Positions 25,044 through 30,388 of a stretch of DNA of 64,000 bases are shown here, piece after piece. This stretch comes from Argyresthia goedartella (taxonomy: Eukaryota; Arthropoda; Insecta; Lepidoptera; Argyresthiidae). The stretch covers positions 31,746,703 through 31,810,702 of the forward strand of contig OX463822.1 of assembly GCA_949825045.1 (NCBI GenBank), written 5' to 3'. The position numbers and the translations under genes are program-made. The notes beneath the pieces are model-generated. The model did no database searches. It was given only the letters and a program-made list of their open reading frames with translations, and was not told the DNA's origin. Each line of letters starts with the position of its first letter. Within the stretch, counting starts at the first letter, position 1.

Positions 25044-28000
25044 CATCTTAGGAAATGCAAGTCATTTTTGCATGGAGCCGGTGAAGTTTCCACCGATAGC
25101 TTGGACGTATTATTTCTACACAAAGTGTGACGCAACCTAAATATCAAAACATAGTAAAAATTATTAAAAAAAAGAGTGTAACATTATTACTAAGCTACTA
25201 TCTAACTACTAATCTACTATATAGATATGAAGGTTTCCTTCACCGTTAGAATGTCTGAATGTACTTTGGATAAATTACTCATCTCATTGGTCCATGATCA
25301 GCGCCGGGATTTGAACCCATATCTATATAACATAACCCACAACTCTAGAGCACGGTCGTTTGTTAATTGTATTGGACAAAAAAGCAAAAAAAGAACACAA
25401 ACATTAAATCAGTTTTTATCCGGATAAAAACCATTTCTATCTATACCTATATTCTATGAATATTTATGGACCATGATGATGATTAGGCAACTAGCAGTTT
25501 TTGATGGGCAATCCATCCGATAATAACTCAGTTTTAAGGGTTACGTACCCGAAGGGTGCCAAACGGGACCCTATTACTAAGCCTTATCTCATAAACCGTA
25601 ATAGGTCGAGTTAAATTTTTCACTGAATGTATATTTTCTGATGCCGCTACAGCAACAAATAATGAACCACACCCAAATTTCACGGCATCCATCCTATTAT
25701 CGACATATTTTTATATATATTTTTAGTCCTTAAGTTTTCTTGTAAGGTAGTACGGAACCCTTCGTGCGCGACTCCGCCCGCACTTGACGGTATTTTTTGG
25801 TTCTTGTGTCCATGTACAATCGTATATAGGTATCTAATTTCTTCCTCCCCTCCCCAAAAAATGATCTTTCTTTTCTGTGACTTGGAGGCTGACGGGCATG
25901 TCCCGGGCGGGTCTGGGTAGCCACGCACTGACGGACATGTCCCGGGCGGGTCTGGGTAGCCACGCACTGACGGACATGTCCCGGGCGGGTCTGGGTAGCC
26001 ACGCACTGACGGACATGTCCCGGGCGGGTCTGGGTAGCCACGCACTGACGGACATGTCCCGGGCGGGTCTGCGGGTCTGGGTAGCCACGCAAAACAAAAG
26101 GCTTTTTTTGCTCAATTTAACCATCTGTGAATTTGTTGAAGTGTAGTTACGTTTTACTCATAAAAAATACATATCCGTGTTATATAGTGTTTGTGATTTT
26201 GTGTGATAGGAAAACCAAGCAGAACACGAGTCAGCAAATAGAAACAATGGATGGAAACTTGAAAGACGGGATGAATTTTAATAAAACAACCGCAATCCCC
26301 ACATCCTCCTCATTCAAGACATCCTATATTGGTCGTTTGATTGAAATGGCTGGAGAGACACCATTCATTAATTAATTTATTGCTCCCCCAGACCGTAGAG
26401 CTAACCAACATCGCACCAGTCCTCACCGCGGTACAGACCGTCACACCCGTCCGAGACTTCTTCTCGGCCGCGCAGCTGGTGTGCGTGCCGGCCCCCGGGC
26501 TGCACACGGTGGCCGTGGAGGCCGCCCTCGTGGACCAGCGCGGCGACATGTGGCACACCGGCCCCAGGAGCTGCATCGTCATCAAGGTGACTAGCATACT
26601 GACTGTCCTCTATGTGCGACTGTTCTGTATTGTCGACCAGCGCGGCGACATGTGGCACACCGGCCCCAGGAGCTGCATCGTCATCAAGGTGACTAGCATA
26701 CTGACTGTCCTCTATGTGCGACTGTTCTGTATTGTCGACCAGCGCGGCGACATGTGGCACACCGGCCCCAGGAGCTGCATCGTCATCAAGGTTATTAGTG
26801 TTCATGTCTACCTCTAGTATACACCATAGTATAGGGTGGCGTAGAGTGATTCAAAGGGGAGCGCAGCGTGCAGCTTTGCCACCTCTCGTACAAAACCTTG
26901 TTGGTTGTAGAAACAATTAATAATTGTTTACAATTTCAGCTAGAGCATATCCAAAACGTCTATCTAACCTGAGTTCTGGGCAATACACGCATTGAGCAGA
27001 GTCAGCGTCTGTAAGGTACTTAAAGTACAATGCTTCGCAATGCGGTAGGGTTGTCTACTTTGTTGTGGAGAAGCAGAAAGAAGTGCACTAACGGCGATAA
27101 TTTTTGTTTCAACTCTTGGGTGTCTACCTCCACCATCCCCGCTACAAATAGGGACGTGAGTAAGAACGGATTATGCTTCTATCGCATTTTGTTTAAAAAC
27201 CTGGTGAACTGACGTTGGTCTTTCTCTATCATGAGTGTATACTTAGTCTCCTTAGTATCTCCCTTAGTATACTTAGTCTAGAACAAAAGCGTTATACAAG
27301 GAGCTTAACATGGAAATATCCCTAAACCGAGTCGTCTGTCGCATTTCAGTACATAATAATCTAATTTACTCCGAACAAAAGCGTTATTCAAGGGGCTTAA
27401 CATGGAAACATCCCTAAACCGCGTCGTCTGTCGCATTACGAATCCGAGGGACTTGTTGGCTCTCCTGCCGAGTCTCCCGGATGTGGTCGTTGAATGTTAA
27501 CTCGGAGACAAGTTTCAGTCCTAGCTCTCGTATTTGGGTAACCCTCACAAACGGGGCACCCGTAATGTTATAGTCATGGGGAGAGGCGACCGCGATCGAG
27601 TGAAGGTCGCGAAGTGCAAGTTCTTCACTTGGAGCAAGTGGTTGCGTTCACTCCACTCCACGATTCTATCAATATAGCTCTGCAGAAACCTAATATCTGC
27701 ATCACTGACTTTACGCAAAAACAGCTTCACGACATCGGGAATCATGATCGTGATCAAAAATTGGGTAAGGCCAAGAGTACTACCCTGGTTCACACCCGAG
27801 CCGGTCCCGTAGGGACCAGAGGCCTCTCCGTTCAACCTAACTGTTCAGGCCCTGATTCAGGCTAGCCCATAGCTAGAATGAAACAAGGTCCGAACGTGAT
27901 GGAATTCAAACGTCGGCGATTTCACCGAGTTAAAACTTACATGCTAACACAATACCTTGCTGAGGAGGCTTCACCGACAGCTTCCCTCGAGCAGCTCCGC

Positions 28001-28818
28001 AGTTCCGGGTGCGCACCCAGAGGTGAATCTCGTCGACGATGCCGTACTCCAACAGCCTTATCTTGGGAAGGAGCAAGCAAGGTCTTGTTATTTCCTTAAA
28101 TGGTAACATGACGTGGGCGTTCACCAGTAGGACACACAACTCACTGGCTCCCGTAAGACCTCGAACACAAGCGACAACTCGAAACCTGGCCAAAATATCA
28201 CACCGAATACACTCGAAACGCAATACCCTAGACCAGCAAAACAGGGGCAATGGATCGCTGTAACATTATAAAAATTTCGTAAACAAGAAAATTCAAGAAA
28301 TCTCAAGGGACAGCTATCACAAAATTACGTTCATAGACAAAAAAGGCTGCGTTCCGGTTTCACTTTATACTATCATGATGAAATTGCGATTAAGTACAGT
28401 TTGGTTCTAAAAACTAACGTATTGAACCCTATGCGAGAAATAGTTACTCTAATGGACATCATAGCAATATGAAGATTCGCAGCCCCTCTTACAATTTCTT
28501 GTTGATTGATATTTACTCGACTTGCTAGTCATGTGAAATTACAATGGTAGCTTGCCCCGCTCCTCATAACGACGCTCTTTAGTTAGTCTTTACTGGACTC
28601 GCTAGCGATGTGTTCTGTCTCTCAAGCGAGGTCTGTTTATGATGGTCGTGACGTCACTGTTTCTGGTTCGAACGACACAGGGTATCCTAATGAAAGGCCA
28701 GACAGAAGCATTGTATATTGTTGTATGTGCTTGTATATAAATGTTGACATTGTTGTTGTTCCAGGCACACGATGACCCCACTTCAAAAGGAACGGTTCAG
28801 GCCGCGCGAAGATTTTGA
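5762..28818 (+). CDS. INTS7: Integrator complex subunit 7, C-terminal exons
   Basis: Seven exons splice with matching phases: 5762-5883, 8450-8595, 21276-21492, 22410-22654, 22950-23031, 26392-26586 and 28765-28818. They give about 352 residues ending in TGA. INTS7 is a subunit of the nuclear Integrator complex, which cleaves snRNA 3' ends and terminates paused transcripts. Family-like landmarks, compared from memory with vertebrate INTS7, are a QQPPPAT stretch before KYGNIARGAFHADNTTLR, HHLALKIEGVI, the DFFSAAQL block, GLHTVAVEAAL, MWHTGPR and a short tail ending AARRF. Spacing between these blocks fits the family. About 600 N-terminal residues must lie upstream. Introns 1-6 hold almost all of the mobile DNA in this part. 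Exons 1 and 6 carry tandem duplications over their 5' splice sites. Confidence 0.85.
5829..6784 (+). repeat. 95-bp tandem array over an INTS7 exon end and donor
   Basis: About ten near-identical 95-bp copies. Each contains ~55 bp of the exon 3' end (GCACTGTGCCAGCAGCCGCC...), the donor CAGGTACCGAG and ~40 bp of intron. Donor copies fall every 95 bp from 5881 to 6736. I saw only single-base changes, for example near 6269, 6330 and 6747. Because 95 is not a multiple of three, the same text is read in all three frames, which creates a ladder of spurious 89-codon frames. Confidence 0.95.
6900..7215 (+). mobile_element. tRNA-derived SINE
   Basis: An exact Pol III B box GGTTCGATCCC lies at 6996-7006, with an A-box-like TGGCTCTGCCGACC about 30 bp upstream. 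Downstream is a block (GTGACGTCGCTGTTTCTGG, about 7146-7164, then CCCACGACACAGG) that recurs near 28650 and 59752. Borders are approximate. It lacks a foldable tRNA acceptor stem, so it is not a tRNA gene. Confidence 0.7.
7232..7811. mobile_element. Non-autonomous terminal-inverted-repeat element, 580 bp
   Basis: The ends are imperfect ~32-bp inverted repeats: left TAGGGTGTCCCGTGAATAAT, right ATTATTTACGGGACACCCTG. Flanking TA at 7230-7231 and 7812-7813 looks like a TA target duplication, as made by Tc1/mariner-type transposases. The interior is AT-rich with no coding sequence. Confidence 0.75.
8030..8180 (+). repeat. LINE 3'-end-like fragment
   Basis: The stretch ending CAGGCCTGTGCCCCACTGCG with GGGGACATTAACAGGC resembles the 3' ends of lepidopteran RTE-type LINEs. 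Related ends occur near 40590, 48290 and 59440. It is short and truncated. Confidence 0.45.
8450..8595 (+). CDS. INTS7: INTS7 exon b
   Basis: Acceptor TTCTTTAAG ends at 8449; donor AT|GTATCC follows 8595. Phase 0 in, phase 2 out. It encodes AREPAAKSGACAVAIRKASK ... KYGNIARGAFHADNTTLRHLQ. The final AT joins the first A of exon c as an Ile codon. Confidence 0.85.
8800..9286. other. Repeat fragments in INTS7 intron
   Basis: A B-box-like GGTTCAAATCC near 8828 suggests a degenerate SINE. About 8930-9060 (TATAAATTATAGTATTAT... ATGGCGGAGTGGGGCAG) is a diverged copy of 21020-21125. No coding sequence seen. Confidence 0.45.
9287..9831 (+). repeat. BEL element 5' LTR
   Basis: TG...CA-bounded 545-bp direct repeat, matched by 16091-16635. 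The AATTT target duplication sits immediately to its left. Confidence 0.95.
10363..12168 (+). CDS. gag: BEL element Gag
   Basis: A 601-residue frame from an ATG to TAG. The N-terminal half is the BEL/Pao capsid-like region with the family block LPAITMPTFDGVSGEWMSF (about residues 114-133). Residues ~330-400 hold three zinc-knuckle-like clusters: CPCCRQIGHAVANC and CFLCLGPHMARDC match CX2CX4HX4C or a close variant, and CGYCGGAYNNLLC lacks the His. A Pro/Gln-rich tail follows, with a tandem duplication of 30 residues (QGDTAWGPENSFATRSATQG-containing) encoded near 11577-11770. Gag forms the virus-like particle and binds the element RNA. The frame ends at TAG 12166-12168, but the next codons continue in the same frame into the protease. 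Confidence 0.9.
   Translation: MSLSEIQKGVSKELRWFSSAHGLIDRLDRHDVVLERSMDVKERYNRVLELSAQAESVDGCAPDRLSRLLGDVDQCMEMAAAITQKAADIRRQRESSHGGDIEAPLPLQGSGSRLPAITMPTFDGVSGEWMSFINLFDSLVHMRSDITKSVKMAQLVAALRGEPRELVAHLTVTEGNYETARQLLVRRYHNKRRLADAQLNRLFSIPVVNKVGAIQTEVLNPGLSVTKALENLGLPVGEWSYLLLYIILSRLPADVQTRFEQSHGRSAEDLPAFSDLVGFLEEEARRAENLGLTVTHPSEPQKAAGSAVSRGPPTRKDRTNRQSYGTVSELTPHGETCPCCRQIGHAVANCNKFGELRVQGRRRMAKQRSWCFLCLGPHMARDCTRTKMCGYCGGAYNNLLCINRSGQQPPQGRIQGDTAWGPENSFATRSATQGPTSPRPQGRTQGDTAWGPENSFATRSATQGPTSPRAQGSTRVQGRTQDHYMGGPEFSVATQHPTQRDIGCVEQAVTGGCHGTPSSYAGAVRTPPQLSPRSSPRPRRSHVMSPPLMERPRLNSRPPPFTGNRRLGMEPARGPFVQWDPLAYSCIPDRLQAQWGPGGPR
12169..13017 (+). CDS. pro: BEL element aspartic protease region
   Basis: In the same frame as gag, directly after the TAG at 12166. 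The active-site motif ALLDSGAQGCIVSNDL (about 12270-12317) is the DSG form typical of BEL/Pao proteases. Later blocks are DLLLGADVLGRFLL and a linker rich in charged residues. No ATG lies near the beginning, so translation would need readthrough of TAG, or the stop is a point mutation. The frame ends at TGA 13015-13017, overlapping the next frame's ATG by four bases (ATGA). Confidence 0.8.
   Translation, partial: EFAAQPLVAPQPETVVLPIASVLVWDLAGNPTYVRALLDSGAQGCIVSNDLAKWLGLKVNRYNKSIRGVGNVTVTNVVGQSVITFSPRYDILTKTSVQALVMTHVMGRHPLVKLNPAVRFLTSGLKLADPDFDIPAPVDLLLGADVLGRFLLSDRRVLQPDGLIAVDTKFGHVIMGPALPMVRPAESDGILIGSALSDAIQRFWEIEEPPTVRRVDADEEECELFYQNSTGRLRSGRFVTRLPFRADRPPLGESRKMAETRLMSMERRMTRDAVFKQKYVIS
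13014..16058 (+). CDS. pol: BEL element RT, RNase H and integrase
   Basis: A 1014-residue frame. The RT begins VLRTPTGKIRVVFDGSAP and carries the catalytic LYVDDVCTGA near residue 160. RNase H is marked by FCDASERGFAAAVYL and the later AWTDSQIVLCWL. The integrase zinc domain is an HHCC-type cluster (RHIKNAHAGCN ... CMPCYR), followed by its D,D,E residues in VGTDFAGPF, IRSDNGTNY and GGIFEAVVKS. A C-terminal domain follows (VGDLVLVKDANLPPLRWRKG). The domains are complete and their key residues visible. The start overlaps the protease frame by ATGA, which could be a one-base loss in an original single gag-pol frame. Confidence 0.92.
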   Translation: MREYESLGHMSVSGVDWRSEDHCFLPHHAVLRTPTGKIRVVFDGSAPTSNGMSLNQCLHSGPKLSRDISDILTSFRRHQIVFVADVRMMFRQTEIHPADRRYQLILWRESTAEPVKVYELNTNTYGLRSSPYLAMRTLRELASRDRVSYPRAAAILEQDLYVDDVCTGAASVEEALDRRDELIQLLERGGYELRKWMSNSPELMAGLPDEFQQDPHVFENPDNPNMLSVLGIQYRPVHDEFTYRVVLETPKAWTKRSVLSTIARTFDPNGWISPVTFALKCFMQRLWAAQLTWDTHLSGDLLTDWTRMFTSLSDINNVSLPRKLVPAGDYRATLHGFCDASERGFAAAVYLRTVTSTGEVDVRLVLAKSKVAPIRTRMTIPKLELSGAALLTKLLNHTLTVLRGSVVLEDTVYAWTDSQIVLCWLKASVHNLEVFVANRVSQIVSSEVPLTWRHVPGELNPSDCASRGCRAPELVRHHLWWGPPWLAKRESDWPHSHVVVSSDHGPRAAVHVTQKAEEPDAGFLLDRYSSLDKLINVSTWIRRFARNCRTPRDQRTLNPILTPAERNESLLNLVRLVQSSKFGAELEIIRSGRSKLKGAVARLNPFVDSTGLLRVGGRLRNANLSYSARHPLLLPKGGQLVELLVTDRHIKNAHAGCNALLATLQREFWILSARRVIRNIVFRCMPCYRLKAATMQPLMGDLPPDRVNEVRPFSGVGTDFAGPFMVKSSRLRTARQYKAYLCVFVCLSTKAVHLELVADLSTEAFIACLDRFVSRRGLPTLIRSDNGTNYIGAERYLREIVNFLNVNKVDIGTALSRRGIQWTFSPPICPHWGGIFEAVVKSAKTHLGRIVGQTALTFEKLATLFCKIEAVLNSRPLCPLSSDPNDLEALTPGHFLIGQPLNALPEHPFEGVKLYRLSRYQMLQQFTQNFWKRWSLEYLHILQERLKWTDKTSPPSVGDLVLVKDANLPPLRWRKGRIVNLFPGKDGTPRSAEVLVGGSVLKRAVATLSRLPVD
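16091..16635 (+). repeat. BEL element 3' LTR
   Basis: 545-bp repeat of 9287-9831, followed by the AATTT duplication at 16636-16640. A G-rich tract just before it (CCGGGCGGGTGAT) is the likely polypurine tract. Confidence 0.95.
16640..17145. repeat. AT-rich minisatellite, ~42-bp basic unit
   Basis: Imperfect tandem units of the form AATGATCAGTCTTACTGC followed by TTATTTTACTGTTACATCA. Three long, nearly identical higher-order copies of ~120 bp cover about 16780-17090. The BEL element inserted at its left edge and the mariner at its right edge. Confidence 0.85.
17150..18454 (-). mobile_element. mariner transposon, decayed
   Basis: The ends show a terminal inverted repeat beginning GGTCCTTAC (left, 17150) and ending GTAAGGACC (right, 18454), flanked by TA. 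GTAAGGACC is present twice at the right end. Inside, on the minus strand, is a mariner transposase broken into at least two frames. Length ~1.3 kb is normal for mariner. Confidence 0.85.
17389..18296 (-). pseudogene. mariner transposase, frameshifted
   Basis: Two overlapping minus-strand frames. The catalytic part (18033 to 17389) contains DPSQTTSELA, KQIGKVKKLENWLPHEL, the first Asp in ITCDEKW, the second in LLVHDNARPHTA and the third in PDHAPTDYHF. I counted 34 residues between the last two, the mariner DD34D signature. The frame breaks after HFSKFG, but mariner-like residues continue in another frame towards 17240. The N-terminal piece (18296 to 18030) reads FSNEEYADILMCYGLCQGNS and RRLRETGSVQRRN, unlike the usual mariner start and closer to the helix-turn-helix of DUF4817 proteins. 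A one-base shift near 18060 separates the two. Confidence 0.85.
18600..18965. repeat. Dispersed repeat, copy also near 56090-56525
   Basis: Contains CGTCCACCTGTTTAACTTCT, a run of CAGACAGACAGACCGACAG, and CTTTAAACTTATAACACCCC. The region 56090-56525 has the same order of blocks in the same orientation with many changes. No coding sequence. Confidence 0.55.
18966..19550. other. Intronic sequence without a recognised feature
   Basis: AT-rich. A fragment ending GTCACCCTGTATAGG near 19508 resembles the end of the 7232-7811 type of element, but no partner end is present. Confidence 0.3.
19551..20640 (-). mobile_element. Decayed LINE fragment (RT plus C-terminus)
   Basis: Minus-strand fragments. 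The 20446 to 20216 piece holds the RT box SYHLYADDLQIYDHIS. The 20043 to 19573 piece reads LILPLIDYADVCWVNANEEL, NKLERLQNFGIRFI and FRIQAIRLWNALPCARHQ. The same C-terminal blocks occur in the better preserved copy at 63290-63997, so both belong to one family, probably in the CR1/L2 assemblage. Frameshifts and stops make it inactive. A 34-bp hairpin lies inside it (20514-20585). Confidence 0.75.
20514..20585. repeat. Perfect hairpin, 34-bp arms, 4-nt loop
   Basis: 20514-20547 is the exact reverse complement of 20552-20585, with loop TATT between. The arms contain ATGACGATTCTCTACAA. Confidence 0.95.
21020..21125. repeat. Diverged copy of 8930-9060
   Basis: Shares TATAAATTATAGTATT, GTCTCGA, then CGCATA and ATGGCGGAGTGGG, in the same order as the earlier copy in the same intron. 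Confidence 0.55.
21276..21492 (+). CDS. INTS7: INTS7 exon c
   Basis: Acceptor CACAACCTCAG ends at 21275; donor CGG|GTAACT follows 21492. One base completes the Ile codon from exon b, then 72 codons: SQHTYNLLAQFLERI, NYQEKQTIELTFS, EEKVMLAVCDKLVDISAKLF, PGITHR. Phase 0 out. Confidence 0.88.
21718..22130. repeat. Lepidopteran-type dispersed repeat
   Basis: Starts with GTGCGGGTCGGACTTCCAC and AAGGGCTCCGTACC; inside is ATACAGCCCGCTGACGGGAG. Related copies in the other orientation lie at about 25540-25800 and 48822-49345 (TACGGAACCCTTCGTGCGCG). Non-coding; the three copies flank or sit within host introns. Confidence 0.65.
22185..22380 (-). mobile_element. Short LINE pol C-terminal fragment
   Basis: On the minus strand it reads ITGVWEVQGKAFVGEIGRRL and SGSYFMQRISLSF, a pattern common at the C-terminus of insect LINE pol proteins (ExGRR ... 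FxxQRxS). It stops about 30 bp before the INTS7 exon d acceptor. Confidence 0.5.
22410..22654 (+). CDS. INTS7: INTS7 exon d
   Basis: Acceptor TTCTACCTCCCAG ends at 22409; donor AG|GTGAGT follows 22654. It encodes HAEAVLLAIRTVS, a GC-rich Ala/Gly/Arg segment, then LPLSHHLALKIEGVILPPYA and GGDAAKKI. HHLALKIEGVI matches the conserved INTS7 block. Phase 0 in, 2 out. Confidence 0.88.
22875..22914. repeat. Perfect hairpin, 18-bp arms, 4-nt loop
   Basis: AGCATTTTTGTCGAAAAG at 22875-22892 is the exact reverse complement of 22897-22914; the loop is TCAG. It lies 35 bp before INTS7 exon e. Confidence 0.95.
22950..23031 (+). CDS. INTS7: INTS7 exon e
   Basis: Acceptor TTTTTGTTTCAG ends at 22949; donor AAAAG|GTAAAT follows 23031. 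After one base completing Arg, 27 codons: RKKQEERQVKGVQLTVTAT, PHPRTNEK. It is needed to restore phase between exons d and f, and VQLTVTAT aligns in position with the family. Confidence 0.8.
23040..24160. other. Intronic sequence without a recognised gene
   Basis: Holds a (GATC)n-like run AAATCGATCGATCGATCGAT near 23352 and scattered AT-rich DNA. A short end GGGACACCCTGAATAT near 23932 resembles the 7232-7811 element. No frame with coding character seen. Confidence 0.35.
24165..24920 (+). mobile_element. Non-autonomous repeat family, copy 1
   Basis: Begins near TCACAAGGGAGCAAAATGATG and ends near TGGAGCAAAACTTAC then CCGAATGAAAGGTGTGA. The first ~190 bp form a fold-back (TGTCACAAGGGAGCAAAAT against ATTTTGCTCCTAAGTGACA). 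No ORF. Two more copies at 35612 and 36903 in the same orientation. Confidence 0.75.
25008..25042. repeat. (TA)n microsatellite
   Basis: Uninterrupted TA dinucleotides. Confidence 0.9.
25540..25800. repeat. Dispersed repeat, same family as 21718-22130
   Basis: Opposite orientation to the 21718 copy. Ends with TACGGAACCCTTCGTGCGCG and CGCCCGCACTTGA. Confidence 0.6.
25886..26093. repeat. 39-bp tandem repeat, about five copies
   Basis: Unit ATGTCCCGGGCGGGTCTGGG then TAGCCACGCACTGACGGAC. The copies are almost identical. The 39-bp length is a multiple of three, so open frames on both strands are by-products, not genes. Confidence 0.93.
26392..26586 (+). CDS. INTS7: INTS7 exon f
   Basis: Acceptor TTGCTCCCCCAG ends at 26391; donor AAG|GTGACT follows 26586. 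65 codons, phase 0 both sides: TVELTNIAPVLTAV, VRDFFSAAQLVCV, PGLHTVAVEAALVDQRGDMW, HTGPRSCIVIK. DFF..AQ and W.TGPR are strong INTS7 matches. The last 57 bases and the donor are triplicated downstream. Confidence 0.9.
26530..26805 (+). repeat. 102-bp tandem triplication over INTS7 exon f end
   Basis: Three copies at 26530, 26632 and 26734. Each holds 57 bp of coding sequence (VDQRGDMWHTGPRSCIVIK) with its donor. The first two also share 45 bp of intron (GTGACTAGCATACTGACTGT...). The third copy is followed by different intron sequence (GTTATTAGTG). The unit is in frame, with no stop across the copies. Confidence 0.95.
26820..27290. other. Intronic sequence without a recognised feature
   Basis: No coding frame or repeat recognised. 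Around 27284-27335 and 27374-27427 a block (GAACAAAAGCGTTAT..., AACATGGAAATATCCCTAAA) occurs twice as a short imperfect direct repeat. Confidence 0.35.
27545..28260 (-). mobile_element. Degenerate LINE fragment
   Basis: On the minus strand 27835-27545 reads GSGVNQGSTLGLTQFLI and RIVEWSERNHLLQVKN, a worn reverse transcriptase (normally GVPQGS and W....L.LN.KKT). Downstream to 28260 is sequence related in block order to 56560-56940 and 61450-61720 (for example GAATTCAAACGTCGG, then ACACACAACTCACTGGCTCC). No intact frame. Confidence 0.55.
28625..28745 (+). mobile_element. SINE 3' part
   Basis: Shares GTCACTGTTTCTGGTTC and ACGACACAGGGTATCC with the SINEs at 6900-7215 and 59645-59822. The tRNA-like head is missing or unrecognisable. 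It ends just before the last INTS7 exon. Confidence 0.55.
28765..28818 (+). CDS. INTS7: INTS7 terminal exon
   Basis: Acceptor TTGTTGTTGTTCCAG ends at 28764. 17 codons plus TGA: AHDDPTSKGTVQAARRF. Phase 0, matching exon f. The D-P near the start and the RF end resemble the INTS7 C-terminus. An ATTAAA-like AATTAAATCC at about 28866 could serve as polyadenylation signal. Confidence 0.8.
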   Translation, partial: AHDDPTSKGTVQAARRF

Positions 28819-29094
28819 AGTCACTGTATTACTGTATGCATATGTGTTCAATGACGTTGGCTGTAATTAAATCCTATCGTAATGGCAAAAAAGCGTAAGC
28901 TAACCTAACTGAAATACTTACCGAGCGACTGTTTTACTAACTTAGCCACAGGCTCCCAGTTGGCTCGCGCAGAGAGACCTTTCATACGACGACCGTTTCA
29001 TATGGTTTGAAGTTATTATCAACTAATAAGATTGAAAATCAATGCAGTTTTAGGGTCTGTGAGTGAGGGTTAAGCGACTTGTGACACAGTCAGA

Positions 29095-29445
29095 ATATTT
29101 TATCTACACACGTATCCCTCTTTACTGGGTCCAAAACCGCACGTTACGACCAGCATAATGTTATACTACTTGGTAAAATTATGACATTCAAATTTCGAAC
29201 GCCGTCGACGCCCGCCTTCGTACCGCCCCTAGTTTCTCTTTGAAGTTGGTACTACTGAACAAGGTAAACAAGTGCAGAGCAATGATCAATGCCACAATGC
29301 CGGTCGAACATGCGGTTCCTGAACACATCAAAAAGAGTTTATGATATGTGTGTAGATAAACTAGTGTATGTAACTGTACATAATTATATTATTGTGAAAC
29401 TTGATGCCCTCCATTATGTATCAGTCACAAAAACTACTATTAGTT
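29095..29445. repeat. Dispersed repeat family (copies at 55605 and 62335)
   Basis: Contains TATCTACACACGTATC, CCGCACGTTACGACCAGCAT, AATGCCGGTCGAACATGCGG and CCCTCCATTATGTATCAGTC. The copy at 55605-56010 is in the same orientation; 62335-62735 is inverted. Short inverted ATCTACACA/TGTGTAGAT blocks lie near both sides, as in a non-autonomous DNA element. Confidence 0.7.
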
Positions 29446-30388
29446 GCTAGGTTTTCTGAAAGATGATCTGTTAGTGAATAGTATGGTTTAATCGTAATTA
29501 CTATTCATTTGTTAACGTATTGATAGTGGTGAGATCAGCGCAACGCTAATATAAGTACTTCGCGATTTCTATTCACAGCAAACATTGTATTTTATTGAAG
29601 GTCTTTAGTACATTCACACGGTAAGATATGAACAGTTTTATTAGTTAACTCAAATCCACAGCAAAACGTGCGCAGTTTCTGTTAGTCTTTTAATAGGTAG
29701 GTACCTATTGACTTTTCCTCAATTTTCGGAAGGTAGTTTTGGTTAGAAAATAAGGCCAGTTTTTGGACTCGGCTTGAGACCTGATTGACCTATCTTCTTA
29801 AAATCGTAAATCATTGGAAAAGATAAATTATGGCGTTTTCAAATATAGCTCCGTTACTATTACTAGGTAATCATTGTAGTCGTAGAGTTGGCCTTGGATT
29901 TGTGATTCATCGCAATCAAGACTTACATATAGTTACAGGTTAAGCCAAACCAATGCTGAGATATTTTAGTCCTTACGTCGACATAAGAAGGCCGATGCAA
30001 TTTAAAATACCTCGCTTATCGTACTTTCTCAAAAACTACCTTAATCCGCTTATACGAATGAAAAAATGTAGTCCCAGCGTGGATTTGACTGATAGTAGGT
30101 CTGTACTGCCGAATGTACCAATGTTTTCATATCATAGTCAAGTCTAGCCTTTGTAAAGCGACACCGGAAATATGATAGTGCACATGCCTAAACGTGGGTT
30201 TAGATGTCAGATAGCATACGTTTTCGAATATTTACTCAAATATCGTGGAAATCACTCAAAGAAAGTTGATAATGAAAATGTATAGCGACGTGTTATCAGT
30301 CGTGAGTACACAAGTGAAATGGTCGGAATCTATCAATGATATCAGCTGTTTATCAGCACTTTGATAAGATTTCAGCACCACTCTTAGT
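29446..30388. other. Intergenic region before the LRR gene
   Basis: AT-rich, no repeats recognised. The 5' UTR and promoter of the LRR gene should lie in its right part; I see no certain TATA or initiator. Confidence 0.4.

Noticed and set aside
25680..26146. Open frames on both strands across the 39-bp repeat
   Set aside because: Produced by a repeat whose length is a multiple of three; no conserved domain, no splice support.
26208..26375. Possible extra INTS7 exon (ATAG|GAAAACCAAGC...)
   Set aside because: Exons e and f already join in phase 0. Reading this piece in phase 0 meets TAA, and the family alignment leaves no gap for it.
26587..26817. INTS7 ending at the stop after the third 102-bp copy
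   Set aside because: A terminal exon with matching phase and family-like end exists at 28765-28818; stopping at 26817 would give a non-family tail. It remains possible as a minor isoform.
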